Source: Sphingomonas sanxanigenens DSM 19645 = NX02
Lineage (GTDB): Bacteria > Pseudomonadota > Alphaproteobacteria > Sphingomonadales > Sphingomonadaceae
Reading direction: 5' to 3'
Length of the DNA: 64,000 bases
Assembly (NCBI RefSeq): GCF_000512205.2
Contig: NZ_CP006644.1
Span: 4,788,501-4,852,500, forward strand
How positions within the stretch are numbered: position 1 is the stretch's first letter; every line of letters starts with the position of its first letter. The translations under genes and the position numbers were made by a program. A model generated the notes under the pieces. That model was not told the origin of the DNA and did not search any database. It worked only from the letters and a program-made list of their open reading frames with translations. Shown here one piece after another: positions 26,129 through 35,181 of the stretch.

Positions 26129-27408
26129 CAATAGCCCCTCCCCTTCAGCGGAGGGTTTGGGGTGGGGGCTGTAATCTGCCCCCCACCTTGCCGGAACTGG
26201 CTGGTCATTCCCCACCCCAACCCCTCCGCTGAAGGGGAGGGGCTCGCGCTTGACCAACCCGCCCGCGGCGCCGCATGCAGCCGCGCCTCCGGAATCAGGT
26301 CGCGCACCTTCCGGCAGAAGGCGCGCAGACACACCTCGCTCTCGCCGAGCGGCCCGACCGTGAAGCTTCGCGACATCATCCCCTCCTGCACCCGTGCGAT
26401 CAGCGCGGTATCCTCAGCGTTCACCGCGCGATTGATCCGCCAGTTCAGATAGCGCGCCGCCTTCATCTCGCGCCGGTCGTCCGGCAGCGCATAGCTGATC
26501 TCGCGGATCAGCGTTTCGGTCGGCGAAACCGGCAGGAACTGCATGAAATCCACCTGGTCCGGATAGATGTCGAACGCGACGTTGGGCCACAGCTTGAAAT
26601 AGAGCCACAGCCGCTGATGATCCTCGGGCAGATGATCGACCCGCGGCAGCACGTGCTGGTACATCCGCTCCGAGAGGTTCGCCGAGGGCCGGTCGATCAG
26701 CGCGCCCCACATGCGGTCGACATGCGCTTCCGCCTCGATGCCATAGCCCTTGCCGAACAGCCGGGTGAGGCCGGGATGCGCGACCGGGATGTGCAGCCCG
26801 TCCGAATAATTGTCGGCGACGTTCTTCCAGTTCACCGGGCGCGGCCGCAACGTGACGCGGCCGATCGCGCGCATCTCCTCGAAGCGATAGGGTGCGACGC
26901 GCGCCTCATAGGGCGCCATCATCTCGGCCACCGACGGGCCGCCGCCCTTCAGCCGCACGAAGACGAAGCCCTGCCAGGTCTCGTGCTCCACCGGCACCAG
27001 CCCGCTCTTCGCCGTGTCCAGCGTGGTATAGTCGCGGCGGCTGGGCACCCCGGTGAGCCGACCGTCGAGGTCGTAGGTCCACGCGTGATAGGGGCAGACC
27101 AGCTTCTTCGCGCAGCCCGAGGCGCCATCCACCAGCCGCGAGCCGCGGTGCCGGCAGACATTGGTGAAGGCGCGCACGGCCAGATCGTCGCCGCGGATGA
27201 CGATGATGCTCTCGCCCAGGAAATCGAGCGTGTGCCAGTCGCCGGCGCCGGCGATGTCGCTGACATGGCAGACCACCTGCCAACTCGGCCGCATCACCCT
27301 TTCCATCTCCACCGCGAAATATTCGGGGTCGCGATAGATCCACGCCGGCAGGCTCCAGCCCTCGTCGGGATCGGCGTTCGCGCGGGGTGCGGTGGAAAGG
27401 CTTTGCAT
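26128..27408 (-). CDS. Rieske non-haem iron oxygenase, alpha subunit type
   Basis: 426 residues. The N-terminal [2Fe-2S] Rieske site is seen as CRHRGS (C-x-H) and CPYHAW (C-x2-H) about 17 residues later. The catalytic mononuclear iron motif is DNYSDGLHIPVAHPG, with two histidines. This matches ring-hydroxylating dioxygenases and quaternary-amine monooxygenases (GbcA, CntA). The start at MQSLSTAP has AAGGAG eight bases upstream. The last ~40 residues are encoded by the inverted repeat at 26133-26244 and look like a random extension. The divergent BetI-like regulator supports, but does not prove, a methylated-amine substrate. A matching reductase is not adjacent. Confidence 0.88.
   Translation of the reverse strand: MQSLSTAPRANADPDEGWSLPAWIYRDPEYFAVEMERVMRPSWQVVCHVSDIAGAGDWHTLDFLGESIIVIRGDDLAVRAFTNVCRHRGSRLVDGASGCAKKLVCPYHAWTYDLDGRLTGVPSRRDYTTLDTAKSGLVPVEHETWQGFVFVRLKGGGPSVAEMMAPYEARVAPYRFEEMRAIGRVTLRPRPVNWKNVADNYSDGLHIPVAHPGLTRLFGKGYGIEAEAHVDRMWGALIDRPSANLSERMYQHVLPRVDHLPEDHQRLWLYFKLWPNVAFDIYPDQVDFMQFLPVSPTETLIREISYALPDDRREMKAARYLNWRINRAVNAEDTALIARVQEGMMSRSFTVGPLGESEVCLRAFCRKVRDLIPEARLHAAPRAGWSSASPSPSAEGLGWGMTSQFRQGGGQITAPTPNPPLKGRGY
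26133..26244. repeat. GC-rich inverted repeat inside the Rieske gene 3' end
   Basis: The arms begin and end with AGCCCCTCCCCTTCAGCGGA and its reverse complement TCCGCTGAAGGGGAGGGGCT, and each continues into a T/G-rich or C/A-rich segment (GGGGTGGGG / CCCCACCCC). Total length is 112 bp with ~35-bp arms. The same kind of CCCCTCCCCT hairpin occurs at 38680-38815. Unusually, the repeat is read through as coding sequence. Confidence 0.8.
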
Positions 27409-27418
27409 GGCGGCGCTC

Positions 27419-27442
27419 CTTGTTATACGAACGTATAGCAAG
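27419..27442. promoter_or_regulatory. Operator palindrome between Rieske gene and betI-like regulator
   Basis: CTTG-T-TATACG-AA-CGTATA-G-CAAG is a 24-bp palindrome with a single mismatched pair. It lies in the 49 bp between the two divergent start codons. Its ends overlap both ribosome sites (AAGGAG for the oxygenase, AAGAGG for the regulator), and it contains TATAAC on the minus strand and TATAGC on the plus strand, which may be the -10 boxes. It is very likely the TetR/BetI-type operator. Confidence 0.8.
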
Positions 27443-27457
27443 AGGATCGCGTCCGCA

Positions 27458-28066
27458 ATGAGCTTGTCGCCCCACCGCGCCGCCTTCACCCGCGAGGATG
27501 CCGAAACGCGCCGGCTGGCGCTGATCGAGGCCTGTGCGGCGTGCCTCGCCGAACAGGGCGTCGGCGGTGCCTCGGTGCGGACGATCTGCGCGCGTGCCGG
27601 CGTCTCGCCCGGGCTGCTGCGCCACTATTTCGACGGCATCGACGCGCTGGTCGCCGCGACCTACCGCCACGTCACGCACACGGTGAACGACGCGCTGGCG
27701 GCCGCGGTCGCCGCCGCCCCGCCGGAGCCGCGCGCGCGGCTGATCGCCTATACCACCGCCAGCTTCCGCGCCCCGATCGCCGACCCCGCGCTGCTCGCCA
27801 CCTGGATCGCCTTCTGGAGCCTGGTGAAGGCCGACCCCGCCATCGCCGCGATCCACGCCGAAACCTATGGCGGCTATCGCGCCGCGCTGGAGGCGCTGCT
27901 CGCGGAGTGCGGCGTGTCGGCGATGGAGCGCCACGGCGCCGCGATCGGCCTGACCGCGCTGGTCGACGGGCTGTGGCTGGAACTGACGCTGGATCCGGCG
28001 AGCTTCCCGGCGGACCAGGCGAGCGCGCTGGCGGTCAGGTGGGTGGATGCACTGCTGGGGGGCTGA
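27458..28066 (+). CDS. TetR-family regulator, BetI-like
   Basis: 202 residues, the size of BetI. The N-terminal helix-turn-helix is seen in RRLALIEACAACLAEQGVGG, SVRTICARAGVSPGLLRHYF and the following DALVAATYR. The C-terminal ligand domain matches BetI in WIAFWSLVKADPAIAAIHAE and ALVDGLWLEL. BetI represses choline/betaine genes and is released by choline; the ligand here may be another amine. ATG at 27458 follows AAGAGG. It is divergent from the Rieske gene, with the palindromic operator in between, so autorepression and repression of the oxygenase operon are expected. Confidence 0.88.
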   Translation: MSLSPHRAAFTREDAETRRLALIEACAACLAEQGVGGASVRTICARAGVSPGLLRHYFDGIDALVAATYRHVTHTVNDALAAAVAAAPPEPRARLIAYTTASFRAPIADPALLATWIAFWSLVKADPAIAAIHAETYGGYRAALEALLAECGVSAMERHGAAIGLTALVDGLWLELTLDPASFPADQASALAVRWVDALLGG

Positions 28067-28072
28067 GAAATG

Positions 28073-29449
28073 CTACTTCCCGCCCAAAGTCCGCAACACG
28101 CTGTCCCACTGGTCCAGCGCCCCACCGATCCCTGCCACCGGCGCGCGCTCGTTGAGCCCGTGGGCGAAGCCGTCGGCGTCGCGCATGAACAGGCTCGCCA
28201 CGCCATAGCTGGGCACGCCGAGCACGCGGAAATAGAAGCTGTCGGTCGCGCCGCCGGACATGCTCGGGATGATATCCAGCCCCGGATAGCGGGCGCGCAC
28301 GGCCGTGGTGACCGCGCCGACCACGTCGCCACGCAGCGGCGAGGCGTCGCTCGCCACCGGCTCGTCGATCGTCTTCACGCTTGCATCCTTGCCCGCCAGT
28401 TCGGCGAGCGTCGCGCGCACCGCCTCCACCGGCACGCCCGGGAAGATGCGGCAGTTGATGTTGGCGGTGGCGCGCTGCGGCAACGCGTTGCGGGCGTGGC
28501 CGCCATCGATCTCGGTCGCGACGCAGGTGGTGCGGATCTGACCGACGAATTCGGGCCGCGCCGCGATCACCGCCGCGGCGGCCTTGTCGTTCGGGTTCTC
28601 GGCATAACGGCGCATCGCGTCACCGACCGCGCCGCCGATCCGGCCGCTGCGGGCCTTGAGCGAGGCGCGGGTCAGTTCGTTGGCCTGGTCGGGAAAGTCA
28701 TAGGCGTCGATCCGGGCGAGGATGCGCGCCATGCGGTAGATCGGGTTGCCGTCGGTCGGGGTGCTCGAATGGCCGCCGACATCGGTCAGTTCGATCGCAT
28801 AGTCGGCATAGGTCTTCTCGCCCGCCTGCAGCCCGTAATACAGCGCGGTCGTGCCGTCCTCGCCGAGCGTACCGCCGCCGCCGTCGCCGTTGAGCACGAT
28901 CTCCGCATTGCGATATTTCTGCGCGAGCGCCTGCGTCGTCACCATGCGCGTTTCCTCGTCGCCGGTCAGCACCAGGACGATGTCGCGCTTGGGCCTGAAC
29001 CCCGCCGCCTTCAGCCGCGCCATAGCGACGACCATCATCGAGAGGTCGTATTTGTTGTCCTCGGCGCCGCGCCCGAAGATGTAGCCGCCCTCCTCCACCG
29101 CGACGAACGGGTCGCGGGTCCAGTCCGCCGGCTTGGCCTCGACCACGTCCATATGCGCGAGCAGCACGATCGGCTTGGCGCCGGGCGTGGTTCCCTTGAG
29201 CGTCGCCTCCAGTGTCGCGGTGCCTTCCATCGGCGTCACCACGACCTCGCTGTCGGCATAGCCGGCCGCCTTGAGCACCGATGCAATATAGTGCGCATAG
29301 GCCACGGTCTGCCCGCGCCCCTCGACGGTTGGGAAGCCGATGCCCTTCATCAGCACCTCTTTCGCCTGCGCGACATCGGCCGGGCCGGCCTTCGCCATGG
29401 CCATCGCGGGGGAGACGAGCGCGGTCAGGGCGAGCAGCATGCGGATCAT
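28073..29449 (-). CDS. Exported M20-family zinc peptidase
   Basis: 458 residues. A signal peptide (MIRMLLALTALVSPAMAMA) directs it to the periplasm. The di-zinc site is seen in order: VLLAHMDVV, GRGAEDNKYDLS, LTGDEE with the catalytic Glu, and the C-terminal FAHGLNERAP. A bacterial dimerisation (lid) domain runs from about 185 to 300 (YAIELTDVGGHSSTP). This is the M20/M25/M40 group, including carboxypeptidase- and dipeptidase-like enzymes. Start at 29449 was chosen because the upstream in-frame extension is Pro/Arg-rich and lacks a signal sequence. It is divergent from the amidohydrolase gene at 29530, also an exported peptidase-like enzyme. Confidence 0.9.
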   Translation of the reverse strand: MIRMLLALTALVSPAMAMAKAGPADVAQAKEVLMKGIGFPTVEGRGQTVAYAHYIASVLKAAGYADSEVVVTPMEGTATLEATLKGTTPGAKPIVLLAHMDVVEAKPADWTRDPFVAVEEGGYIFGRGAEDNKYDLSMMVVAMARLKAAGFRPKRDIVLVLTGDEETRMVTTQALAQKYRNAEIVLNGDGGGGTLGEDGTTALYYGLQAGEKTYADYAIELTDVGGHSSTPTDGNPIYRMARILARIDAYDFPDQANELTRASLKARSGRIGGAVGDAMRRYAENPNDKAAAAVIAARPEFVGQIRTTCVATEIDGGHARNALPQRATANINCRIFPGVPVEAVRATLAELAGKDASVKTIDEPVASDASPLRGDVVGAVTTAVRARYPGLDIIPSMSGGATDSFYFRVLGVPSYGVASLFMRDADGFAHGLNERAPVAGIGGALDQWDSVLRTLGGK

Positions 29450-29529
29450 CGGCGAGCGTTCCTGTCGAAGGCGTTTCCCGGTTACAGTAGAACGGCGCTG
29501 CGGCGCGTCAACGCGGGGGGAGAAGAGGC

Positions 29530-30810
29530 ATGAAACGAGGGGTTTTCGGGGTGCTGACGGCGGTGGCCGTGGCCGTGGCAATGCCCGCGGCGGCGGAGAC
29601 GGTCTATGTCCGCGCCGGCCGGCTGGTCGATGTCGAGAAGGGGCAGGTGCTCACCGACCGCCGCATCCGCATCGAGGATGATCGCATCGCCGCGGTCGAG
29701 CCCTGGGCGCCGCCGCCCGCGGGCGCGACCGTCATCGACTGGTCCGGCATGACGGTGCTCCCCGGCCTGATCGACATGCACACCCACCTCGCCGACTGGG
29801 GCCAGACCAGCAATGTCGCCGAGCCGCTGCTCCACAGCGCGCAGGACATCGCGCTGGTCGGCGCCGAGAATGCCCGAAAGACGCTGCGCGCGGGCTTTAC
29901 CAGCGTTCACGATGTCGGCTGCTTCCGCGCCTTCACCGACGTCGCGCTGCGCGACGCGATCGATGCCGGGCGGATCAAGGGGCCGCGGATGAACGTGGTC
30001 GGCGCCTATATCACCGCGCCCGGCGGCGGCGGCGAGGTGACGGGCCTCGCGCCCGACGTGCAGGTGCCGGCCGACATGCGGATGGGCGTGATCACCGATG
30101 CCAGGCAAGCGAAGCTCAAGACCGCCTATCTGTTCCAGCACGGCGTCGACAGCATCAAGATGATCGCCACCGGCGCGGTGCTCGCCGAGGGGACCGAGCC
30201 CGGCGAGATCGAACTGAGCGAGGAGGAGATGCGCGCGGTGGTGGCCGAGGCCGCCAATCGCGGCGGCTACGCCACCGCCCACGCGCATGGCGCGGAGGGC
30301 ATCAAGGCGGCGATCCGCGCCGGCGTGCGCTCGATCGAACATGCCTCGCTGATCGACGACGAGGGGATCGCGCTGGCCAGGGCGAAGGGCGTGTGGCTGG
30401 TGATGGACGTCTATAATGGCGACTATATCGAGGAGGTTGGCCGCAAGGAGGGCTGGCCCGAGGGCTATCTGCGCAAGAATCGCGAGACCACCGATCTTCA
30501 GCGTGAGGGGTTCCGCAAGGCAGTGAAGGCCGGGGTCCACATCGCCTTCGGCACCGACGCTGGGGTCTATCCGCACGGCCTCAACGCCCGGCAGTTCGCC
30601 TATATGGTGCGCAACGGGATGACGCCGATGCAGGCGATCCAGGCGGCGACCGTGGAAGCCGCGACGCTGCTGCGCTGGGAGAAGGATGTCGGCGCGGCTA
30701 GCCCCGGCCATTTCGCCGACCTCGTCGCGGTGGCGGGCGATCCGATCGCCGACATCCGCCTGCTCGAACGGGTCGGCCCGGTGATGAAGGGCGGCAAGCT
30801 CGTTCGCTGA
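29530..30810 (+). CDS. Exported amidohydrolase (Xaa-Pro dipeptidase/imidazolonepropionase-like)
   Basis: 426 residues with a signal peptide (MKRGVFGVLTAVAVAVAMPA, cleavage after AAA). Amidohydrolase metal ligands appear in order: LIDMHTHL (HxH), DSIKMIATG with the probable carboxylated lysine, ATAHAHG, RSIEHASL, and FGTDAGV with the last Asp. These exported amidohydrolases commonly act on dipeptides or N-acyl amino acids. The gene starts 80 bp from the divergent M20 peptidase gene, so the two may serve periplasmic peptide breakdown. Precise substrate unknown. Confidence 0.88.
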   Translation: MKRGVFGVLTAVAVAVAMPAAAETVYVRAGRLVDVEKGQVLTDRRIRIEDDRIAAVEPWAPPPAGATVIDWSGMTVLPGLIDMHTHLADWGQTSNVAEPLLHSAQDIALVGAENARKTLRAGFTSVHDVGCFRAFTDVALRDAIDAGRIKGPRMNVVGAYITAPGGGGEVTGLAPDVQVPADMRMGVITDARQAKLKTAYLFQHGVDSIKMIATGAVLAEGTEPGEIELSEEEMRAVVAEAANRGGYATAHAHGAEGIKAAIRAGVRSIEHASLIDDEGIALARAKGVWLVMDVYNGDYIEEVGRKEGWPEGYLRKNRETTDLQREGFRKAVKAGVHIAFGTDAGVYPHGLNARQFAYMVRNGMTPMQAIQAATVEAATLLRWEKDVGAASPGHFADLVAVAGDPIADIRLLERVGPVMKGGKLVR

Positions 30811-30849
30811 CCACCGCCCTCCCCCACATTTTCACCCTGTTTTCCCCCT

Positions 30850-31770
30850 TTATCGCACCCGCCGGCGCTTGATCATCCTGAGCGTCGGCCAGTCGCTCCG
30901 GTCGATGCGGCCGGCGAGTCGCATCCCCTGCCGGCGATAGGCGTCCGCCACCGCATCGGCCTGCGTCTGCAGCAGCCCGGCGAGGATCAGGGTGCCGCCA
31001 TCGTCGACCGCGGCGGCGATCTGCGGCGACATTTCGATCAGCGGCCCGGCCAGGATGTTGGCGATCACCAGTTCGTAGGGCGCGCGGCTGATCAGGCGGC
31101 GATGCTCCAGCCCGTCCGCCACCATCAGGTCGAGCTGGCCGGGCCCGCGACCCAGCGGCACCGCGTTGGCGAGGGCATTCTCGCGCGTCACGTCGATCGA
31201 GATCGGATCGATGTCCGACGCGGTCGCGCGGGCCAGCGGCCACAGGTGCATCGCCGCGAAGGCAAGCAGGCCGGTGCCGGTGCCGAGATCGAGCAGCGAG
31301 CGATAGACCTCGCCGCGGCGGCGCATCCCGTCCAGCATTTCGAGGCAGCCGGAGGTGGTGTGGTGCTGGCCGGTGCCGAACGCGAGACCGGCCTCGATCA
31401 GGAAAGCCTTGGCGCCCGCCGGAACCGCACCGGCATTGGTCGAGGTGTGGACGTAGAAGCGCCCGGCGCTGACCGGCTCGATGCCCGACTGGCTCATCGT
31501 CACCCAGTCCGCCGCGGGCAGATGTTCGAGCACCGGCTTCGTACCCGCCGCGGAGGGGGCGAGCGCCGCGACCATCGCGATCGTCTTCGCACTGGGCTTC
31601 GATTCGAAATAGGTGACCAGTTCCCAATCGTCGGGCCGGTCCTCGTCGGGCTCGGTGACCATCAGCACCGGCGGCGGCTCGAGCATCGCCAGCGCGCCGA
31701 TATCGTCCGCCACCGCATCGGCCTCGGCGCGGGTGCAGGGCAGCGTCAGCTTCCAGCTGTCAGCGGACAT
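30850..31770 (-). CDS. prmA: Ribosomal protein L11 methyltransferase
   Basis: 306 residues. It uses S-adenosylmethionine to methylate ribosomal protein L11. The AdoMet-binding core is DLGTGTGLLAFAA, preceded by LAFGTGQHHTTSGCLE, which is diagnostic of PrmA (usual GTGxHxTT). The post-motif VIANILAGPL corresponds to the family NILA-PL signature. MSADSW at 31770 is preferred to MPRSTS at 31800. It overlaps the 3' end of the upstream SDR gene by 11 bp. Confidence 0.92.
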   Translation of the reverse strand: MSADSWKLTLPCTRAEADAVADDIGALAMLEPPPVLMVTEPDEDRPDDWELVTYFESKPSAKTIAMVAALAPSAAGTKPVLEHLPAADWVTMSQSGIEPVSAGRFYVHTSTNAGAVPAGAKAFLIEAGLAFGTGQHHTTSGCLEMLDGMRRRGEVYRSLLDLGTGTGLLAFAAMHLWPLARATASDIDPISIDVTRENALANAVPLGRGPGQLDLMVADGLEHRRLISRAPYELVIANILAGPLIEMSPQIAAAVDDGGTLILAGLLQTQADAVADAYRRQGMRLAGRIDRSDWPTLRMIKRRRVR

Positions 31771-32446
31771 AGCTCGCTCCATTGATGTCGATCGCGGCAC
31801 CCGTCATCGAGGCCGGCGCCTCGAGCGCCAGATAGCGGATCGCCGACGCGATTTCCGCCGGATCGGCGACGCGGCCGAGCGGGATGTCGGCGAGCAGCCT
31901 GTCGCCGCCGCGGCTGGCCAGATAATCCTCCGCCATACCCGTCATCGTGAAACCGGGGCAGACCGAGAACGCAAGAATGGCTTGCGCGCCATAGCCGCGC
32001 GCGATGCTCTTGGTCATACCGACCATGCCGGCCTTCGATGCGGCATAATGCCAGTGCGCCGGGCTGTCGCCCCGATAGGCGGCGCGGCTCGCGACGTTGA
32101 CGATGCGCCCGCCGCCCTCCGCCTGGAAGTGGCGCACCGCAAGGCGGCAGAACTGCGCGGAGGCGGTGAGGTTGATCGCCATCGTGCGTTCCCACGACGC
32201 CAGCCATGCCTCGTCCTCGAGGTCGAGCGGCGCCGCTTCGAACACGCCGGCATTGTTGACCAGCACGTCGATGCGGCCGCCGGCCGCATCCAACGCGCGC
32301 TGCCACAGCACGGGCGCGGTCGCCGGGTCGGAAAGATCGCCATCGGCCGAGCCGAAGGCGATCACGGTGGCGCCCGCGGCTTCGAGCGCAGCGCGCGCTG
32401 CGGCACCGATCCCGCGGGTGGCGCCGGTGAGGAGAATATTCGTCAT
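31760..32446 (-). CDS. Short-chain dehydrogenase/reductase
   Basis: 228 residues, a classical SDR. The cofactor motif TGATRGIG is at residues 7-14, NNAG at about 65-68, the catalytic Ser follows NVASRAAYRG, and Tyr/Lys are in HYAASKAG. The C-terminal GAAIDINGASYVR is typical of FabG-like SDRs. Cofactor and substrate are unclear. It overlaps prmA by 11 bp and is divergent from the sdh operon. Confidence 0.88.
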   Translation of the reverse strand: MTNILLTGATRGIGAAARAALEAAGATVIAFGSADGDLSDPATAPVLWQRALDAAGGRIDVLVNNAGVFEAAPLDLEDEAWLASWERTMAINLTASAQFCRLAVRHFQAEGGGRIVNVASRAAYRGDSPAHWHYAASKAGMVGMTKSIARGYGAQAILAFSVCPGFTMTGMAEDYLASRGGDRLLADIPLGRVADPAEIASAIRYLALEAPASMTGAAIDINGASYVR

Positions 32447-32549
32447 TCGGCGCGTCTAAAGGCTCCGGAGCGCGGGCGGAAGGGGCGGTTGCATCGCCGC
32501 ATCGTTCGGTTAAAGGGGGGGCCGCAAATAGACAAAAGGGCCACCAGCT

Positions 32550-32954
32550 ATGGCGCATAAGGCGGCGCGTCCACTTTCACCGCATCTCGGCATCTGGAGA
32601 TGGGGGCCGCACATGCTGGTCTCCATCCTGCACCGGGTTACCGGCGACGGCATGGCGATCGTCGGCGGCCTGCTGTTCATCGCCTGGCTGACGACCGCGG
32701 CGATCGGCAAGGACGCCTATGACGGCTTCCTGTGGCTGCTCACCGGCTTCGCCGGCGGCGCGCTGGGCTATATCGTGGGCATCGGCCTGACCTGGTCCTT
32801 CTTCGAACATATGCTTTCCGGCCTGCGCCACTTCGTGCTCGACACCGGCGCCGGTTACGAGCTGAACGCGAACAAGAGCTGGTCGCAGGCGATCGTGATC
32901 GCGGCCCCGATCCTGACCGCCCTGGTCTGGGCCTACATCCTTTTCGGTCGCTGA
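32550..32954 (+). CDS. sdhC: Succinate dehydrogenase cytochrome b556 subunit
   Basis: 134 residues with three membrane helices. RPLSPHLGIWRWGPHMLVSI and the following HRVTGDG are the quinone-site signature of SdhC. The haem-ligand histidine lies in FFEHMLSGLRHFVLD. It anchors complex II and helps form the ubiquinone site. It is the first gene of sdhC-sdhD-sdhA, with an 11-bp gap to sdhD. The ~100-bp leader, shared with the divergent SDR gene, presumably holds the promoter. Confidence 0.93.
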   Translation: MAHKAARPLSPHLGIWRWGPHMLVSILHRVTGDGMAIVGGLLFIAWLTTAAIGKDAYDGFLWLLTGFAGGALGYIVGIGLTWSFFEHMLSGLRHFVLDTGAGYELNANKSWSQAIVIAAPILTALVWAYILFGR

Positions 32955-32965
32955 GGGGAAAGCAG

Positions 32966-33355
32966 ATGGGAACAGGAACCGGTATCGGCCGCGTCCGCGG
33001 GCTTGGCTCGGCACGGCATGGTGCGCAGCACTGGCTGCAGCAGCGGCTGACCGCGGTCGGCAATCTGGTGATGGTGCTGTGGCTGCTCTTCTCCTTCATC
33101 CGGCTGCCGTCGCTCGATCATGCGATCGTCACCGGCTGGATCGGCAATCCGCTGGTCGCGGTGCCGCTGATGCTGATGACGGTCAGCGTCTTCTGGCACC
33201 TGCGCCTCGGCCTGCAGGTGTGCATCGAGGATTATGTGCATGAGGAAGGGTCGAAGATCTTCACCCTCGTGCTGCTCAATTTCTATGCGATCGGCGGCGC
33301 CGCGCTTGCGCTGTTCTCGATCGCCAAGATCGCCTTCGTGGGAGTTCCGGCCTGA
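32966..33355 (+). CDS. sdhD: Succinate dehydrogenase membrane anchor subunit
   Basis: 129 residues with three hydrophobic helices. [20 protein letters not shown] at the N-terminus is the typical alphaproteobacterial SdhD opening; the haem-region histidine is in [11 protein letters not shown], followed by [14 protein letters not shown] at 32966 follows GAGGGGAAAG. The stop TGA ends at 33355 and overlaps the sdhA ATG by one base (TGATG). Confidence 0.92.
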   Translation: MGTGTGIGRVRGLGSARHGAQHWLQQRLTAVGNLVMVLWLLFSFIRLPSLDHAIVTGWIGNPLVAVPLMLMTVSVFWHLRLGLQVCIEDYVHEEGSKIFTLVLLNFYAIGGAALALFSIAKIAFVGVPA

Positions 33356-35160
33356 TGTCCGACACGAGCAACGCCGGTCCGGCCTACCAGATCATCGACC
33401 ATATCTATGACGCGGTCGTCGTCGGTGCCGGCGGCTCCGGCCTCCGCGCGACGATGGGCTGCGCCGAAAAGGGCCTGCGCACCGCCTGCATCACCAAGGT
33501 GTTCCCCACCCGCAGCCACACCGTGGCCGCGCAGGGCGGCATTGCGGCGAGCCTCGGCAACAACACGCCCGATCACTGGACCTGGCACATGTACGACACC
33601 GTCAAGGGGTCGGACTGGCTGGGCGACCAGGATGCGATCGAATATATGGTGCGCGAGGCGCCGGCCGCGGTGTACGAACTGGAACATGCCGGCGTGCCGT
33701 TCAGCCGCAACGACAATGGCACGATCTACCAGCGCCCGTTCGGCGGCCACATGCAGAACATGGGCGCCGGCCCGCCCGTGCAGCGCACCTGCGCCGCGGC
33801 GGACCGCACCGGCCACGCCATGCTGCACGCGCTCTACCAGCAGAGCCTGAAGTATGACGCGGACTTCTTCGTCGAATATTTCGCGCTCGACCTGATCATG
33901 GAAGACGGCGTGTGCAAGGGCGTGATCGCGCTCTGCATGGAGGATGGCAGCCTCCACCGCTTCCGCAGCCACGCCGTGGTGCTGGCGACGGGCGGTTCGG
34001 GCCGCACCTATTTCTCGGCCACCTCGGCGCATACCTGCACGGGTGACGGCGGCGGCATGGTGCTGCGCGCGGGGCTGCCGCTGCAGGACATGGAGTTCGT
34101 GCAGTTCCACCCGACCGGCATCTACGGCGCGGGCGTGCTCATCACCGAGGGTGCGCGCGGCGAGGGCGGTTACCTCACCAATTCCGAGGGCGAGCGCTTC
34201 ATGGAGCGCTATGCCCCTTCCGCCAAGGATCTCGCCAGCCGCGACGTCGTGTCGCGCTCGATGGCGATGGAGATGCGCGAGGGCCGCGGCGTCGGCAAGA
34301 ATGGCGACCATATCTTCCTGCACCTCGATCATATCGATCCCAAGGTGCTGGCGGAACGGCTGCCGGGCATCACCGAGACCGGCAAGATCTTCGCCGGCGT
34401 CGACCTGACGCGCCAGCCGCTGCCGGTGACGCCGACCGTCCACTACAATATGGGCGGCATCCCCTGTAACTATCACGGCGAAGTCGTGACGTTGCGCGAC
34501 GGCAACCCGGACGCGGTCGTCCCCGGCCTGTTCGCGGTCGGCGAGGCGGCGTGCGTTTCGGTGCACGGCGCCAACCGCCTGGGCTCCAACTCGCTGATCG
34601 ACCTCGTCGTGTTCGGCCGTGCCACCGGCTTCCGCATCGCCGAACTGGTCACGCCGAACAGCAAGCATGGCACGATCGTGAAGGCGGCGGACGACAAGGC
34701 CATCGCCCGCCTCGACCATTATCGCAATGCGAAGGGCGGCACACCCACCGCGAAGATCCGGCTCAGCATGCAGCACACGATGCAGAAGCATTGCGCGGTG
34801 TTCCGCGACACCGCGCTGCTGCGCGAAGGCCTTGGCCTGATCGACACCGTCTACGCCTCGATGCAGGACGTGGGCGTTACCGATCGCTCGCTGATCTGGA
34901 ACACCGATCTGATCGAGACGCTGGAGCTGGACAATATGCTCCCGCAGGCGGTGGTGACGATGCACTCGGCGGCGAACCGCAAGGAAAGCCGCGGCGCGCA
35001 CATGCACGAGGATCATCCCGATCGCGACGACGCGAACTGGATGAAGCACACCATTTCCTGGTTCGACAAGGGCCAGGTCACGCTCGATTACCGGCCGGTG
35101 CATGACTACACGCTCACCGACGAGGTCGAGTATATCAAGCCGAAGGCGCGCGTTTACTAA
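33355..35160 (+). CDS. sdhA: Succinate dehydrogenase flavoprotein subunit
   Basis: 601 residues, the normal SdhA length. [11 protein letters not shown] is the dinucleotide motif, [10 protein letters not shown] carries the covalent-FAD histidine, and [20 protein letters not shown] plus [14 protein letters not shown] mark the active site. It oxidises succinate to fumarate in the TCA cycle on the inner face of the cytoplasmic membrane. One-base overlap with sdhD gives tight coupling. The usual fourth gene sdhB does not follow; instead a strong terminator lies 21 bp after the stop. Confidence 0.96.
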   Translation: MSDTSNAGPAYQIIDHIYDAVVVGAGGSGLRATMGCAEKGLRTACITKVFPTRSHTVAAQGGIAASLGNNTPDHWTWHMYDTVKGSDWLGDQDAIEYMVREAPAAVYELEHAGVPFSRNDNGTIYQRPFGGHMQNMGAGPPVQRTCAAADRTGHAMLHALYQQSLKYDADFFVEYFALDLIMEDGVCKGVIALCMEDGSLHRFRSHAVVLATGGSGRTYFSATSAHTCTGDGGGMVLRAGLPLQDMEFVQFHPTGIYGAGVLITEGARGEGGYLTNSEGERFMERYAPSAKDLASRDVVSRSMAMEMREGRGVGKNGDHIFLHLDHIDPKVLAERLPGITETGKIFAGVDLTRQPLPVTPTVHYNMGGIPCNYHGEVVTLRDGNPDAVVPGLFAVGEAACVSVHGANRLGSNSLIDLVVFGRATGFRIAELVTPNSKHGTIVKAADDKAIARLDHYRNAKGGTPTAKIRLSMQHTMQKHCAVFRDTALLREGLGLIDTVYASMQDVGVTDRSLIWNTDLIETLELDNMLPQAVVTMHSAANRKESRGAHMHEDHPDRDDANWMKHTISWFDKGQVTLDYRPVHDYTLTDEVEYIKPKARVY

Positions 35161-35181
35161 GGCGAAGCCCGCAAGGTTCGG

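Noticed and set aside
33355-35160. Fumarate reductase or a second L-aspartate oxidase.
   Set aside because: The adjacent sdhC and sdhD genes, the length and the covalent-FAD histidine context fit SdhA; nadB is the shorter protein at 2885-4477.
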